64,000 nucleotides of DNA from Guadua angustifolia (GCA_036346375.1 CM070508.1:16734852-16798851), one strand, 5' to 3'. Shown: positions 23,411-36,258, counted from the stretch's first letter. Program-made: numbers and translations. Notes: generated from the sequence alone by a model not told the origin.

Positions 23411-24516
23411 AATACACGCTCTTCTACCTCTCGAATAAAAGAGAAACCAACCGTATCTCTCTTTTTTCGCCCACAGCCGTTCCTCCAGCAAGGCCATTCC
23501 ACACTCCGTCTTCCCTGTGACAACTCAAGGGTGTAATTTTATTTTATAAATATGTAGCATAATTTAATTATTTAGTTTAAAAATATGCTTATGTTATAAC
23601 GCACAAGCACTTACTACTGTGAACATATATAATGGGTTAATTTATTATCTAATAAAAGGGAACTGGGGCCGTTTACCATCTTTGGTCTAAATAAAATGTA
23701 CATCATCTATCACAGTAGTAAAATACAGTGCATGTTGATTCAAAGTGTGGAAGCATGGCGTGATCAACCGAACCATGTATATATGGATTGCATTCGAATG
23801 CAACAACCAATCATATGTTTCAATAAAAAATGCTAGTAAACAATATCAAATTAATTCGCAAGTAGTTTAAAGTAGCTCACCTCGCCCATGCAGCAGTGGC
23901 GAGTGACGAAACCGTGAAGGGCGGTGGTCGACGACGTGGGGAGGCGGCGAGGGCGAGGCGCTGGCGGCAGGGCGGCGACATAACGGAGGTGGTGGCGCGA
24001 GGCAGGCGAGAGTGGCTTGGTCTTGGCGGGCGTAAAGGCCTTGCATGAGCGTGAGGCGAGGAAGCGGCGGCGTGGGGCGTCAGCGCGGGCACCGATCGGC
24101 AGCGGGGCGGTGGAGGGAAGCGGGGAGACAAAGCGCAAGCGACTGGCATAGGGAGGCGTTGGCCCCAGGTTATTACACCCTATTTTCGTCGGCCAACCTG
24201 GCCGACGAAACTACCTCTACTAGTCACGTGGCATAAGATGAATGGGCCAAGATTTTTTCGTCGGCCTGTTAAGCCGATGAAAACAATTTGAAATTCCACT
24301 GCTACCCACTAGCAGGACTGTTTTCGTCGGCTTCGCAAAAATACCGACGAAAATAAATTTGTTTTCGTCGGTTGGTGGCTCTGGCCGACGAAAAGGTCTA
24401 TATTGTCGTCGGCTTGGGTAGGGCTGACGAAAATATATTGTTATTATCGTCAGTCTATCGAGCACTGATGAAAATATTTTGGACCGACGAAAAAATATCA
24501 TTTTCCTGTAGTGATA

Positions 24517-25690
24517 TATCCTGTGCGCACTGCTGCTATAATGGGCAAGGCTGATGTTATTCACAAGTTCGATCGTGGAAATATGCCCGAAGAGTGATGA
24601 ACTGCTTGACAACAAAGTAAGAAATTGTCTACACTGCGCCCTTGAACGCTGGACCTGGATCCGCCCATGAGGATAGATTTTCCCCGAATGTATCCTGTAG
24701 AGAAGGAATCTCCCTCATCTTTATCCCCTGATAGAAGAATTTCCCATCCGAGACTGGAAATGGGGCCCTATTGCTATCCCTACAGGCAATACAGTTTGCC
24801 CATCAGATCACACATACCTCGTCAACGTTTCATCAGGAGATTCTCTGATCAAGATAATCTCAGGATATCAATCATATCAGTTCGATGGGGTGCAACCGCT
24901 AAATATAAGTGAGACACTCCTTTCCCATCCACCACTCTGGTCCGCTATCCTTTGACATCAGTTTCTGCAGGACTAGGGGTGATTTTTTTGTGTAATCAGT
25001 TTGATTTATTCGGTTTTAAAATAATTTGGTTTTTAGAAATTGGCTATCAAATTTCTAGGCTAAAATGAAAAATTGAATCGAACTAGTTGAAATATTTTGG
25101 TTCAGTTAATTCGGTTTTTCGGTCAATCGAGATATGAATAGACACCAGGCAGATTAAATTTCGCCATTCTCATGTTGCAACATAGAATAGAGATAAACCC
25201 ATACAATATTCATAAATCATTATTGAATAAGAATAGTAGAACGCATGAATATATCATACAGATGAACAAAGATTTTAGAACATAAGAAATTTTTTGAAGC
25301 CATTAGAGCGTAAGAGTTATTTGGTGGCTTTAGTAAAAATATTATAAAAGTAGTATTATATATGAGGCTATTCAGTTCTTCAATGATTTTGGATTCTGAA
25401 AGAAAAAAATTGAACCGAACATCCAAGACTACATAGTACCAAAATTAAAACAAAAACCGAAAATAATAAGCTAATTCTGACGGTTTGGTAATTCGGTTTG
25501 CGTCTAAAAATACTATCCCCGTGCTGGGCAGTGGCATGGCCGTTCCTGCTTCCCTCACGCAGTCAAGTATCGCGGTCGCGTTCGGCCCACCAGAATTCCT
25601 TTCTCACCTTCTCCCACTGACACCCAGGCCCGCCTGCAACCGGCCCCACCGCCAGCCAGACGAGTCCCCAGCCATCGCGGAGTCGGCAGA
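24517..25690. other. intergenic upstream of the RRM gene
   Basis: 24660-24910 is an open but unrecognised frame rich in CCC/GGG phrases. 24970-25520 is AT-rich with repeated TTCGGTTTT / AAAACCGAA phrases in opposite orientation and begins TAGGGGTGATTTT, suggesting a worn hAT remnant without a provable right end. The RRM gene promoter should lie in the last few hundred bases; no clear TATA box is seen. Confidence 0.4.
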
Positions 25691-25893
25691 CCACCCGCTA
25701 CAGATGGCCACCGGCTGAGGATCCCAAGCGCCGTGAGCGACCAGCTTATTTCCCGTGCGCTTGGCTCGTGTGGTCTCCACTCTCTAGCTTGGCAGTCGCT
25801 TGCTTGCCTTCCCCGGTTGGACTCCTCCGCGTTGCGGCGTCGACGCGTCTCGCTGCTCGTAGCCACCGCCTCCGCGTTCGAGATCCGGTCCCC

Positions 25894-28272
25894 ATGGCGA
25901 GGAACCCGGGCTTCACCGTCTACATAGGTGAGATCTCCCCCCTCCGTTTCGAGGCCCGAGTCGCTCGGCACGGTGATTCATGCTGGTTTTCCCCAATTCT
26001 TCGTGGCCTTTTTGGTGGTCCGGCACGGGGTTGAGGGGAATCTGTGGTGATTCGGTGTGTTCGGTTCGTAGAGTCGGCGCCTTTGTGTTTACCCTCTGAT
26101 TGGTGGCCGGTGCTGCTACTTCTGCCCCCAAATTGTGATGTTTCGGACCCGCTGTTTTGTTTCCGGTCTATTCGATTCGATTAGCAACTGTAGTTGCGTC
26201 GCATGCAATCGCACTGGAATTTGGTATTGAATTGAATGCAATTGCAAGTTCCAGGCACCGTCCCGTGGTTCTTGTACTAGAGTTTAGGCAGATGATTCCG
26301 TGGTATTTTTTTTTTTGTCAGGATTGTGCCCCTTTCCGATGTGATTGCTGTAGATTTACTTTTAATTTATCCCTCCGAGCTAATCGCTGGTTAGTTCCTA
26401 TAGCTTTTAAAGTCAGCGATCGCATCTCGTGTGGTCGTGTTGTTGCATTCTCCTAGATCCCAAATTTGGAACAAAAACAGTTCGTGGCACGATGTTTACC
26501 TATATATCAGCTAATTAATTAACTTAAATAGCATGCTAATTTTCCTGTGTGAAAAACATTTCTTGGTGACATGTGCTCTTGTACATCACTGGCAGTTGGG
26601 AATTTGCAAGTATGGACAGACTAAAAAGTAAGAGTAGAGTGAATTGGACCTGCTTAATTCTAACATGGTTACATGCATCATCTAGGGGTTTAGATGTGAG
26701 AATGATAAGACTTGTGAAAGCTATGCCCTCATGGAATCATGTTACGCTTCATGGGACCAGCTATAGGATGCCTTTTTGTCCCCTGAACTTAGTAGCTCAC
26801 AACTTCGCTTTATCAAAGTAGTTCACCACATTACCACAACTTCGCAAACTATGGTTTTTAATAGACATTTTTTTTATGTGAAGTTAGTAAATGAATATGC
26901 TTTTGGGTCAGGGGATTCAGTGATTGTGTATACATTTTACTGAGCCAAACGAGGTAGTCTCATTTGATTAGGCTCACCTAAGCAAATTAATTAAATATTA
27001 GGCTTGTGCTCCATTCGTTTTGAAGTTGAACTCAAGTAGTTAAGTAATTAAGAGGTTATCATATAGCTTTTGATCCTTTAATGGTTATGAAGTAAGGAAT
27101 ATGAGAAAAGCCGCTAGCAAGTCAGGCTCTATTGTTCTGTTCTTTGTTTGCCTAGTAGGTGTTCTCAGCTTGTCGGTAGCTTAACTTTGTATTCTAGCTG
27201 CTTTGTGAACTTCCTCAGCATCATTGTGCGTAGCTTCATGCGCATATCATTTCAGATTCAAATTTGTGTCATGGCTGATCGTGGTGTAGTGCAGTTGTGC
27301 TGATATTTTCCAAGGATTGTTCTTATTTCACTTCACCTCTTGTTTTTGCATGCGTAGATTTAACAAAGTAATCGCTGGTATCGTATTAATTTTTCAACTG
27401 TATTTTTCTTAAATAGGTAACTTGGATGAAAAGGTATCTGAGAGGGTTTTGTATGAGATTCTTATTCAGGTAGGTCGTGTAGTAGACCTACACATACCCC
27501 GTGACAAGGAAACTAGTCGCCCCAAAGGTTATGCCTTTGCTGAGTACGAAACAGAGGAGATTGCCCAGTATGCTGTTAGGCTATTTTCTGGCCTTGTTCG
27601 GCTTCATAATAGAACACTTAAATTTGCGGTGCGTTTCTTTTGCTCCCTATTTATATAACTCTTCTTTTGCACAGTAGGATTGCAGTGTGTTATTTTTATG
27701 GTACAGTCAGTTATGCACTGCGAGACTGTGTGCGACTGGTTGATTCGATCTGGGCGAAACCCAATATATTTGACCAGTTGAGGTTCTTGCTGTCTCTAGA
27801 TTTGTATGTTTGTGTAAGTAGAAGCAAAGACTGAACCCTGAAATTATCCCCCCTTTTTTGACAGATTTCTGGGCAAGACAAGCCCTCTTCAAATGGTAAT
27901 ATTCCTGTAACACCTAAAATGAACCATATACCACTACCAAAGCCACCTCATTTAATGAGGTCTAGTGATACTCCCGTGTCACAACATACAGTGGTAAATG
28001 GTAGGATTGCTGGCTATGGTGTTTCTCCAAATCATTCTTATGATTACTACACCCAAGGTGAGAGAATTTCCTTGGTCCTTTGAAATAAGAGACATTTTAT
28101 GTCAATTTTGTACTAAATCTTATGATTCCCTTTTTGTCCAGCATCAAATGGGGTAGCGAGTAGAGGATTAAGTGATGGTACATATGAGTATAGTAGACGT
28201 GTGTTTGGTTCTGTTCTGAATGATGTTAGCCATCGATCTGCCAGGCAACCAATTCCATACCCATCCTACTAG
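25894..28272 (+). CDS. single-RRM RNA-binding protein, SF3B4/RBM7-like, 189 aa, four exons
   Basis: Nuclear-type RNA-binding protein with one RNA recognition motif. Exons: 25894-25927, 27417-27628, 27865-28057 and 28142-28272; all introns are GT-AG and the joined frame is 570 nt including TAG. The RRM spans about residues 8-85: RNP2 is VYIGNL (split by intron 1 after VYI) and RNP1 is KGYAFAEY, with the helix-1 segment SERVLYEILIQVGRVVDLHI. The tail (about 86-189) is Ser/Pro/Asn/Tyr-rich and looks disordered. The RRM resembles RRM1 of splicing factor SF3B4, but SF3B4 has two RRMs and is longer. Size and architecture fit better the plant RBM7-like subunit of the nuclear exosome targeting (NEXT) complex, a surveillance factor that helps the MTR4-type helicase HEN2 (inference from recalled family resemblance). 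GC-rich 5' exon, 1.5-kb first intron. A 4-codon upstream ORF (25704-25718) may lie in the leader. Confidence 0.93.
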
Positions 28273-30690
28273 CATATTGAGCTCCAATGAATGTAACATG
28301 GTATGCTGACAGATTAGGCCAGTGAAGCCATTGTTTGTTGTCTCAGCCCTTCTGTAATGTCATATGTGTACTTGCCGTTTCATGCATGTAAATATGGCTT
28401 ATGGTGGTAGGTCATATGCTCGTCTTTTTGGTTGCTCTGTTGTTTTCAACATTTTAGTCAGACTTGCCCCTGCTGGTTAGGTTCCATGTCATGTTCTAGT
28501 GATAGGATCTTGCCTCCACTTGTGTGGATGTACCAAGAATTATTTACTCTTGTTAGTTACAAGGATGGGGTGACAATTTGTTCTCAGTTGCTGTTTGGAG
28601 GATTTTGTGTCCATTAGTTGGATCTGTATTGTGTTGTACATCAGACAGGGTACGTTGTTGTCTACTGGTTACAGAAACAAACGCAGGAAATCTACCCTGA
28701 ACTTTAAAGTTATTTATGAATATTTGTTTCAGATATGATTTGTTTGCTTGAGCAGTATTTGTATGGCAGCCACAGGTATCATTATCACTCAGGATCCAGC
28801 ATGTAGCCACCTCTGGCTCTGAAGTGATCGAGCTGTACATTTTCTGTTAGTTGGCTGCAGAGGTGCAACTGTTGTGCCCTTCTGGTATACATTGCTAATC
28901 TTGTTGGCCGTTCGAGGGGAGTTGTTCCTGCTGGATTTCTCCACTGCTAACATTTAGAATATTTGTTGAAGATGGTGCATAATCTGTTGGTGACCCCGTT
29001 TTACTCCATCTAGAATTCAAGATGGACCAATTGCTACCTGTTACGCATCAGGTTGGGCTTGGAAGCTTCGTGCTTGTTGTCTTTGGCCTTGTGTGCTGTC
29101 AGTTTGTCAATGAAAATTATGATTCAAGGTGAGTAATTTTGAAGCTAAGTAGTTTTTAGTGTGTACCTCTGTTGCTGCACAAATAAAGGCAGAGCCAACT
29201 GTTCAGGTGATCGGGGTTTGTAAACACCAAGCAGGCTGTCCAGAGAAAGCTTGCATCTGTGCCTGGCTGAAAAATTCACAGTGCAGATCAGAGCCGTACA
29301 CGACCAACTCTACAGGATGATAAGAGTTGCAGCGTTATACTTTCTCAGATCGTCTTAAAACCACTGAAGATGTTATTTAGCCTTGTTTGCTTACTTTCAG
29401 AGAAACTATTGCTGGTCATGTAGAATTTGTTTAGAGATGAACAAGTGTACTTGGCTGCCTTTTCCGGTGCAAAAAGAAATGTCAGGAGCTGGCAGATTTT
29501 TAAAGCCACAGCTTATTTGAACCCCTCTGGCATCCTCGACCGTCTAGCCATCCAGCCCAGGGGCGCGGCCTGCCTGCAATTGCAAAGTCTGGAAGAATGA
29601 GGAATGGAGACGGCAAGCGCGCAGCGCAGCAGGCGCAGGGGACAGCCGCCAGACGGGCGCGGCCAGCCGGCCGGGTACACAGGATGAGGTGCGCCAGGAT
29701 TGTGTCGCGGATCACGGCGATGCGTGGTGGTGTGGTGTGCGCGGGCGTGGCCGCTTCGCTGGCCGACCCGAGATGGCAGGGGTTCGTAGGTGAAGTCGAC
29801 GCTACGGCCGTGCGGCCGCCATGGCCATGGCTGGCTTGTGAAGGCCTGGAAGGCTGGGACTGTACTGCCTAGTGCCTACGGTGAACACTGCCTCGCGCGT
29901 AGTTGTTTTCGTCAGCTATGCTGCTAGCAAGATAGGAATATAATTTGAACATGTAAAGTTTTGCGATGCATAGAGAACATGGAGTATAGTGTTTATTTTA
30001 ATGTGCGCATGGAAGAATTTTGTTTCCCTTTTCTTTGACGGCATTGAAGGGCAAGACTTCATACCTGTTGAAAGAGCATCCTGGCTCGCTAATTTATCTT
30101 CTCTTCATTTCCTCATGATATGCAGCGGAGCTGCAGAAGGTAGCATTCATTCTACATGTATCTGTGCCCATGTAGGATCGGAGTGAGTCACGAACCCTCC
30201 GGTGGCCTGGCTGGTGATCATTGTCACCTTTGGTGATTTGGTGATGCATGTGGTTGTTTCAAAATGAATTGAACACCCCTTGATGTATCTATTAGTTCAT
30301 GGCTGATTAGCGGATCAGTAACGAACTGAACTGCTGCAAACACAAACGGGGTGGTGCACGAGCAAAACAAAAATATGGGGACGAACAATATTTTGCATAA
30401 TATTTCTTTAGCAAACATCACGAGCAAGATAAGATTCTATAATTCCAGTTTCTTTCCCGAAAGCTTTGCATAATATTTCTTTTTAAAAAGAAAAAAATGG
30501 CTGAACTCCGGCAGTTCTTGTCAGCTCCCAACACTTTCTTGCTTTCTTGCTGCTCCTTCATGCTTTCTCTACTCTACTTCTCTTTGATGAGAATGATAGT
30601 CCATGAACAAAACAAACATTCATGAATAAGATGAACTAAAAACCATGTATCACAACGCTTTCCAGTCGGTTAGAGTACTTCACAAGGAAA
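28273..30690. other. 3' flank of the RRM gene; no second gene supported
   Basis: T-rich, transcript-like sequence follows the stop codon and probably holds the 3' UTR; an AATAAA at about 29182 is one candidate polyadenylation signal. 29500-29880 is GC-rich with open frames on both strands (up to 91 aa) but no domain or splice signals in a consistent frame. 30190-30690 is AT-rich and featureless. Confidence 0.4.
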
Positions 30691-30691
30691 T

Positions 30692-33600
30692 TGTGACGGA
30701 CCGCCCTTTTCAGGGGGGATGCGTATAAATACCTTTGCAGCTACCCAGGAATTTAGCTGCAGGTAACCAAGCGTACATTGCTTGATAAAAAGCAAATGCG
30801 AACATTTTATAGATGAAATAAGGGCCTAACGCCAAGGTTTTACAAAAGGTCGGTGGCACGAATACATTCTGAAACACCCACAGGAAACGCTTGAACAGAT
30901 AGATCAAGGCCTTCGAAAACCAAATAACATCGTCATCTACGGTCTTCTGGAAATCGCCAGCTTCAATTGAAATCTAAAGAGGGGATTGGGAGCAAGGGTG
31001 AGTACACAACCGTACTCAACAAACCACACGGAAATTCTGAATATTACATGCAGGAATAAACAAAGGTAGGCACAGGTTTAAATATTGTGGATGCAAGTTG
31101 TAAACATTTGTTTTTATTTTACATTTGAAACACAAATCATAAATAGCAATATATATATATATCGGGGGGGTTTATCTTGCAAAGTTCACCTTCACGACAA
31201 GTTTTAATCATAAAAGCTACAGGGGTGCAGTTACAGGAATCACCCTAGATTATCTCCGCTTCATTAACCGGAAGCACGGCGTATTCGAATACCATTGATA
31301 TCACTCTGCAGAGGTGCTCAGCTTTACCCACAAGACACCTACGGTCATTAATGCCACCGGAATCAACATGCAACTTTTATGCATGCAGCCCGACCGAGAT
31401 AATCATAGCATTTCGTTGAACTTCTCTTCCTTAGCTCCTACCCAAGAGGTTGTTGTGCCCACAAGACCCAGTGGTCCCACGGGCCGAGCGAGAGTTGCAC
31501 GGTCACATGGACACCTCTTGTCACAGTGAACTGGATGGGCGCACCACTCCCGTTCCACCTCGGCCGCTCAGCGGCCCTTCCGCTCCCCAAAACCGGGAGC
31601 CTTTCCTATAGGTATTCAAAAGGGAAGCCCAATGTACTAGGCTATGTTGGACCAAATCAATGAGATTGGCCGACCCAACTTGTGGTTGAACGGGATCTGA
31701 AGTTATTTTCTTTGCCCAAGACGTCGGTCCTTAAACGCCAAAGACTTAGCCAAATGACAAACCACAAACCATTGGTACCAACTGTACCACCACCATACCT
31801 CAACCATTGGCCTCGTCATCGGTTGGGGATTGGGCCGGCATCCACCTTCCGTGGTCCGCCCAATGCTGTCCCCCGCACCGTAGCAATTTCATAAAAACCA
31901 ACATCATCCAAGCCATCTCTCGGAGATTTTAAGCATTTGTCTAAAAGTAGTAAATGTATAAATTGCTACATCTACGAGGGGTTCATTATTTTATATCTTA
32001 GGGTTAAAAAGGAATTAAGGCATAACAACAGGGTTAACATTGGGATTTATCTAATTTATGTCATTCGAAATTTCCACATTTTCTAATTTTCTAAAATAGC
32101 AAAATAATGCAATACAAGAAATATACATAAATACTGTAGTGGAACTGGGTTCAACATGTTCAAGGAGTGTGGCTTGCCTTACGAGGTTAAAGGTTCGCCT
32201 AACGAGAGACGGTCGATGTCATGTCTGGCCCCGAACGGCTCTTGTTCCTGTGATAGCTCCTCGTACTGCTCCTGCTCCGAGATTCATGCCAACGGTTGCG
32301 TCGACGTCGGATCTAGCGCGAGAAAACGCAAACAATAAATAAACGAATAAATCAAAACAAAGAAAAAGCAATGGAAAGGAAAATCGAGGGAGAAATGGCC
32401 GGATCGGAGCTCAGGGGTATTCTAGGAATTTTCTGGACTTGGTATGGCGAAACGGAGATCATTTTTTGACTCAGTGGCTCGAATTGGTCAAGAAAATGTA
32501 TTTTTGGCATTTTTGGAATTTTGGTGATTTTCGGGAATTTTCTGGGATTTAAAATGGTTTTTCGGATTTTAAATAAATTAAAATCCGAAAAGAAGTTAAG
32601 AGAGTTCATCGTGCCATCGGTCCGATAAAGACACGCAGCCACGCGGCGGCTTGAGTAAACGGGCCAATAATGGTGCGACGAAGCGGTGACAAAGGGCCCG
32701 AGCAAAGGCCGAGCGGGAGAGGCCGACGAGCGGCCCACGGCTCGATGACGGGAGGGGCGCTGACGAGCGAGCCCGGTTTGATAGTGAGACGGGCGAGCGT
32801 GCTGTCACGTGGGACCCGATTGCCATAGAGACGGAGGGGCGGGGCGAGCGAGACAGCGATGGAGCGGCCGGAGCCGAGGAAGACGAAGAGCAAAACGGCG
32901 AATTAGTGCAAGGGAGCTCGGAAGAAATGGCGGGGAAGAGAGAGCGGGGCACGGCGAACCCGAGGGTGGGGAGAATGGGTTCGGGGAGTGGGCGGAGAGG
33001 CCAGGCGACGGAGGGGAATCGGAGCTAGAGAAGACGCGCGTGGGGCGGGCGGAGCAGAGCGTCGCGCAGAGGAAGAAGTGGGGGAAAATGAAGAGGACGG
33101 CGCGGGGAAAAAGATGGGAAGCTTACCGGAAGCTGGGGCGAAGGAATTGAGATGCGGGGGAGTGGTCTTTATAGTAGCCGGGCGGAGGAGAGAAGTGAGC
33201 GGCGGAGGGATGCTCGAGTGCCGATTTGATGCAACGGGGCAGAGAAATGAGTGCGGTGGGGTGCCAGCTTTCGGCGCGGTGTAGAGGAAGAGCTTGAGCG
33301 CTACTGATTGGGCGACATGGCGGCGAAGCAAGACAGGCGTGCGGCGGGGGAGAGAGATGAGCGGCGGAGGGGCACTCGAGTGGCGATTTGACCGCACGGG
33401 GCAAGGGAATAAAGGCGGGAGAGGGTCAGCTCTTGGCGCGGCGCAGCAGAGAGCAGGAGCGTTGGCGAATCGGCGGAATGGCGGTGGCACGGGATTGGGT
33501 GGGCGCGCGGTCGAGGGTGACAGGGCGCAACGGGGGAGACGAGTCAGGGACGGAACGGGACGGAGCGCGGGAGTGGGCCGGGCCGGCGACGTGTGCGCGC

Positions 33601-33848
33601 GCAAGAGGCGGGCCACGCGGATTTTTGGGCCGAGGCAGAGGAAGTGGAAATCGGGGAAGGCGCGAACCGCGAAAGGAAAACGCCTGGACGAAAAGGGAAA
33701 GCAGATTTCGGGGTTGACTTTCCCGAAAAGGAAGGTTTTCAAAATGAACCGGGTAAATTCGAAATAAATTCGGGAAAAATCCAGATAAATTCCAAATAAA
33801 TAACAAAAGCCAAATTAATTTTATTTTTGAAATTTTTGGGGTGTTTCA
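30692..33848 (+). mobile_element. solo LTR, 3157 bp, TSD GAAAT
   Basis: Begins TGTGACGGACCGCCC and ends GGGGTGTTTCA; flanked by identical GAAAT (30687-30691 and 33849-33853). Includes GGGTGAGTACACAACCGTACTCAACAAA (cut here to its key words GTGAGTAC and ACTCAAC), a landmark of grass Gypsy LTRs. The right third (32600-33720) is extremely GC-rich and yields long Arg/Gly- or Pro/Ala-rich frames on both strands (up to 279 aa) that are composition artefacts. No polymerase or gag sequence is present. Confidence 0.9.
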
Positions 33849-34024
33849 GAAATAAGGCTTAACAAAGACTCCATTATCAGAGAGATGAGGGAAGTGCATG
33901 GGTTAGGAACCACTAACCATAGGTGACGAACCATCACAAACAGAGTGATGTCCCAGCTTCGGCAAAATTCTTTTAATCTGTTAATAACAAAGAAAGATCT
34001 GCATCTGTCACTCAAGAGCACTAG

Positions 34025-34163
34025 TTCAGACTTAGACTCCCTTAAAGAAATATAAGACCTTCCAAATGGATTTTAGTCCACCAGCCATGAACTGGCGGCA
34101 AATCCAGCTTCAGGCTCTGCAATTTAGGAATCCTTTGGAAGTTGGTGCCATAGGAGTACCCTG
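34025..34163 (-). pseudogene. possible leucine-rich-repeat fragment
   Basis: On minus, a splice-acceptor-like TGTGAGCAG is followed by an open stretch containing NFQRIPKLQSLKLDLPPVHG, which has the spacing and residues of the LRR region of grass NB-LRR resistance proteins. The frame ends in a stop about 40 codons on. No NB-ARC motif is nearby. If real, this is a relic of a disease-resistance gene interrupted by later insertions. Only this one motif supports it. Confidence 0.35.
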
Positions 34164-34185
34164 CTCACAAAGAAGGATGTAAATT

Positions 34186-34441
34186 AAACGGGCAATTCTT
34201 TTTATGCCACTTATTGTGTCGCCAACATGTAGGATCTAACCTCATATGTAGGCCCTAACACTACATGTCAATGACACATTCATGAATTTTCCCTAAATTC
34301 TAATGGTATATGAGGAATTGATCCTAAATTAAATGAGACTTTTTAATATCGTTGGGAGGTATCAAACTATCCATTAAGCTAGCATTAAAAGTTACTAAGT
34401 GGCACCAAAAGTATAAAGAGTGAAAGTACCAAGAGATACTA
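34186..34441. mobile_element. left part of a MITE interrupted by the Gypsy element
   Basis: Ends GTACCAAGAGATACTA at the insertion site and resumes at 40090 as TACTAAGAGTTTAAGAATAATTT. Joined across the target duplication this matches the tail of the MITE at 12419-12790. The outer end is not defined. Confidence 0.5.
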
Positions 34442-35580
34442 TGATGCGACTTTGGGTCCCGATCTTTCGATGAGAGGAGGGTAACTATCGATTTGGTAGG
34501 AATCGATGTTGACGGCCCGACTACAACCGTCCAGGACGATGCGCCTTAGCAACCGATACACCAACTCCAGATGGTTATTGATCTCGCCGAGACGCGATCA
34601 ACCTGACCACGAAGGTCATTGTTCCTGCAAGCAATCGAAGAACATAGCAAGAACAAAATGAACAACCAACTAAATTGGCAAATATGTATTAAGCTCAAAT
34701 ATGAAAGAAACACAAACGGTGGGGTTCTCAGAACGATAAAACAGGCGGTCTAGTCGACACGCGTGATTATCGGTATGTAGCAAAGGCTAGACATAACTAA
34801 ACAAAACCCGAGTCCTAGATGAGGGTTTGGGTGGTTATTTATACTAGAGGAACAGGAGGGGGCCTTCCATAGTAAAGGAAATCTAATACAACTCAAATCC
34901 AAAACACCAAATCTTCTTTGACTCGAGTTTGACTCGGACTGGAAAAGCAACGTGTGGTTTTAGGCAGTTTCCGGACGCATCTGAAGTAATTTTGAGGTGA
35001 GGCTGGATCGTTTGGAAAGTAGACTCCGAGATCTTTCAAACGTGTACTCATGGGCCTCCAGACTCCTCCGGAATCAAAAGTTATGGCACTTTAAAGTCAG
35101 TACTGTTTCTGAGTTCGAATTGGACTCGAACTCGGACTGAAAAAGTGTTCTGGATTGTTTTGCGTTTTCCCGCTGATTCGAAGGGAATTTTGAGGTGATC
35201 TCAGATCCGTTTGAAAGAGGATGACCAGGGCTTTCGTTCTTGTACTCATAGACCTCCAGAAGCCTTCTGGAACAAAAGTTATGGCCGTTTGAATTTGACC
35301 ATCTCTAGGAGTCCGAAGCTGATTCCAATTTGCTTTTCCCTCCGGACGCGAACTCCCTTGTGGTTTGCAAGTCTTCCCCAAGGTTCCTAAGAATAATCAA
35401 ATCATCACAAGTATTAAATAGCATTCCATTCATATTATCACTAATGGAAAGGCTGTGGAACGATTCACTGAAGATTAAAGCGTCGATGCGGGAGCCCGAG
35501 TAATCGGTCCTTGTATAATAGCAATGAGTTCAAATTGATGTGTAGATGTGGTTATATCCATGGAAGTGATGTCCTCATCA
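34442..35580 (-). repeat. 3' LTR of the Gypsy element
   Basis: On plus it begins TGATGCGACTTTGGG and ends GATGTCCTCATCA; on minus it opens TGATGAGGACATC and closes GTCGCATCA. Short ORFs in it (such as 34750-34950) also occur in the other LTR and are not genes. Confidence 0.93.
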
Positions 35581-35592
35581 TTCTCCCTTCTT
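35581..35592 (-). other. polypurine tract
   Basis: The minus strand reads AAGAAGGGAGAA directly before the 3' LTR, the expected plus-strand primer of reverse transcription. Confidence 0.75.
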
Positions 35593-35744
35593 GCATTTGA
35601 GTCGTCCTCGACTCAAGCTCACCCTTTTGGACGTCTTGAGACAAAACATCCTCATATAGGATCTGCATTTATTTAAATAAAATAGTAGCTCGCCTCTTTA
35701 TATATTTTAAATACAAGAAAACTATTTAGAGGATTCACCGATAA

Positions 35745-36180
35745 TTATCGATATAGCTCAAGACCTCTTTCCAAAGATATAATGGCACGATGATTAATCT
35801 GTCAGGCGCTTCGAGTCATCGGTCCTTGGACTATTGTAGGATCGGCTCCTTGGTGAGTTGTAGTAGGCGTGGTTGTATCAAAGAGGTGATGTCCTCATCG
35901 AGGCGCCAAGGTGGCGGCCTAACTGCTGGAGGTGAAGGTCCCATGCCCAGAAGCCTAGGCGGCGGCCAAGGTGGTAGCCGAAATGACGTGGATGATGATG
36001 CCAAATCCAAAAGCCAAGAAGGCCAACTGTGTGATCGCCCTTGCCAAGGTGGAGGTCGGTGAAACCTTGCGATGAAAGCGAGATAGTAGGAATAGCCTTG
36101 GTCATATCCATGCCGAACATGGTCTCATCATTCTCCTTTCTTGAATTGGAGTCGCCCTCGACTCCATCATAGTCTCTGCA
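35745..36180 (-). repeat. diverged internal copy of the LTR edge and polypurine region
   Basis: Contains TCGGTCCTTG, GTGGTTGTATCAAAGAGGTG, GATGTCCTCATCGAG, then (36110-36180) TCTCATCATTCTCCTTTC and GAGTCGCCCTCGACTC. This is the same order of landmarks as LTR end, polypurine tract and the inner GAGTCGTCCTCGACTC at 35530-35615. An ORF here (35878-36228, minus) is Gly/His/Leu-rich and unrecognised. Confidence 0.6.
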
Positions 36181-36258
36181 AAATGTTAGTACCAATAGGG
36201 AACAAAACAATATGCACATCTTTTGCAATCAAATTGTTGGAATTAAAATCATCAACAT

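Larger units (their letters stand above)
16505..24513 (-). mobile_element. CACTA (En/Spm) element A, 8.0 kb, TSD ATA
   Basis: The left end reads CACTACAGGCGG and the right end in reverse complement reads CACTACAGGAAAATG, flanked by ATA at 16502-16504 and 24514-24516: a CACTACAGG terminal inverted repeat with the 3-bp duplication expected of CACTA elements. Subterminal DNA at both ends is filled with TTTTCGTCGG / CCGACGAAAA motifs in both orientations (16525-16670 and 24180-24500), the likely transposase-binding sites. Genes read on minus, from a GC-rich 5' region (23870-24160), through a remnant of the first transposase (22998-23243), to a multi-exon second gene (17110-22679). The catalytic TNP2 core is missing, so the copy is not autonomous. 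A 3.06-kb solo LTR is nested inside. Confidence 0.93.

Noticed and set aside
23851..24236. Pro/Ala/Arg-rich frames at the right end of CACTA A
   Set aside because: GC-rich leader of the element; open in several frames at once and without a domain.
24970..25520. Possible hAT starting TAGGGGTGATTTT
   Set aside because: No matching right terminus or 8-bp duplication was found.
29500..29872. GC-rich ORFs on both strands downstream of the RRM gene
   Set aside because: No domain, no splice signals and no frame preference; possibly transcribed noncoding DNA.
32596..33806. Long frames on both strands, up to 279 aa
   Set aside because: GC-rich low-complexity DNA inside a solo LTR with a perfect duplication; the Arg/Gly and Pro/Ala content reflects composition.
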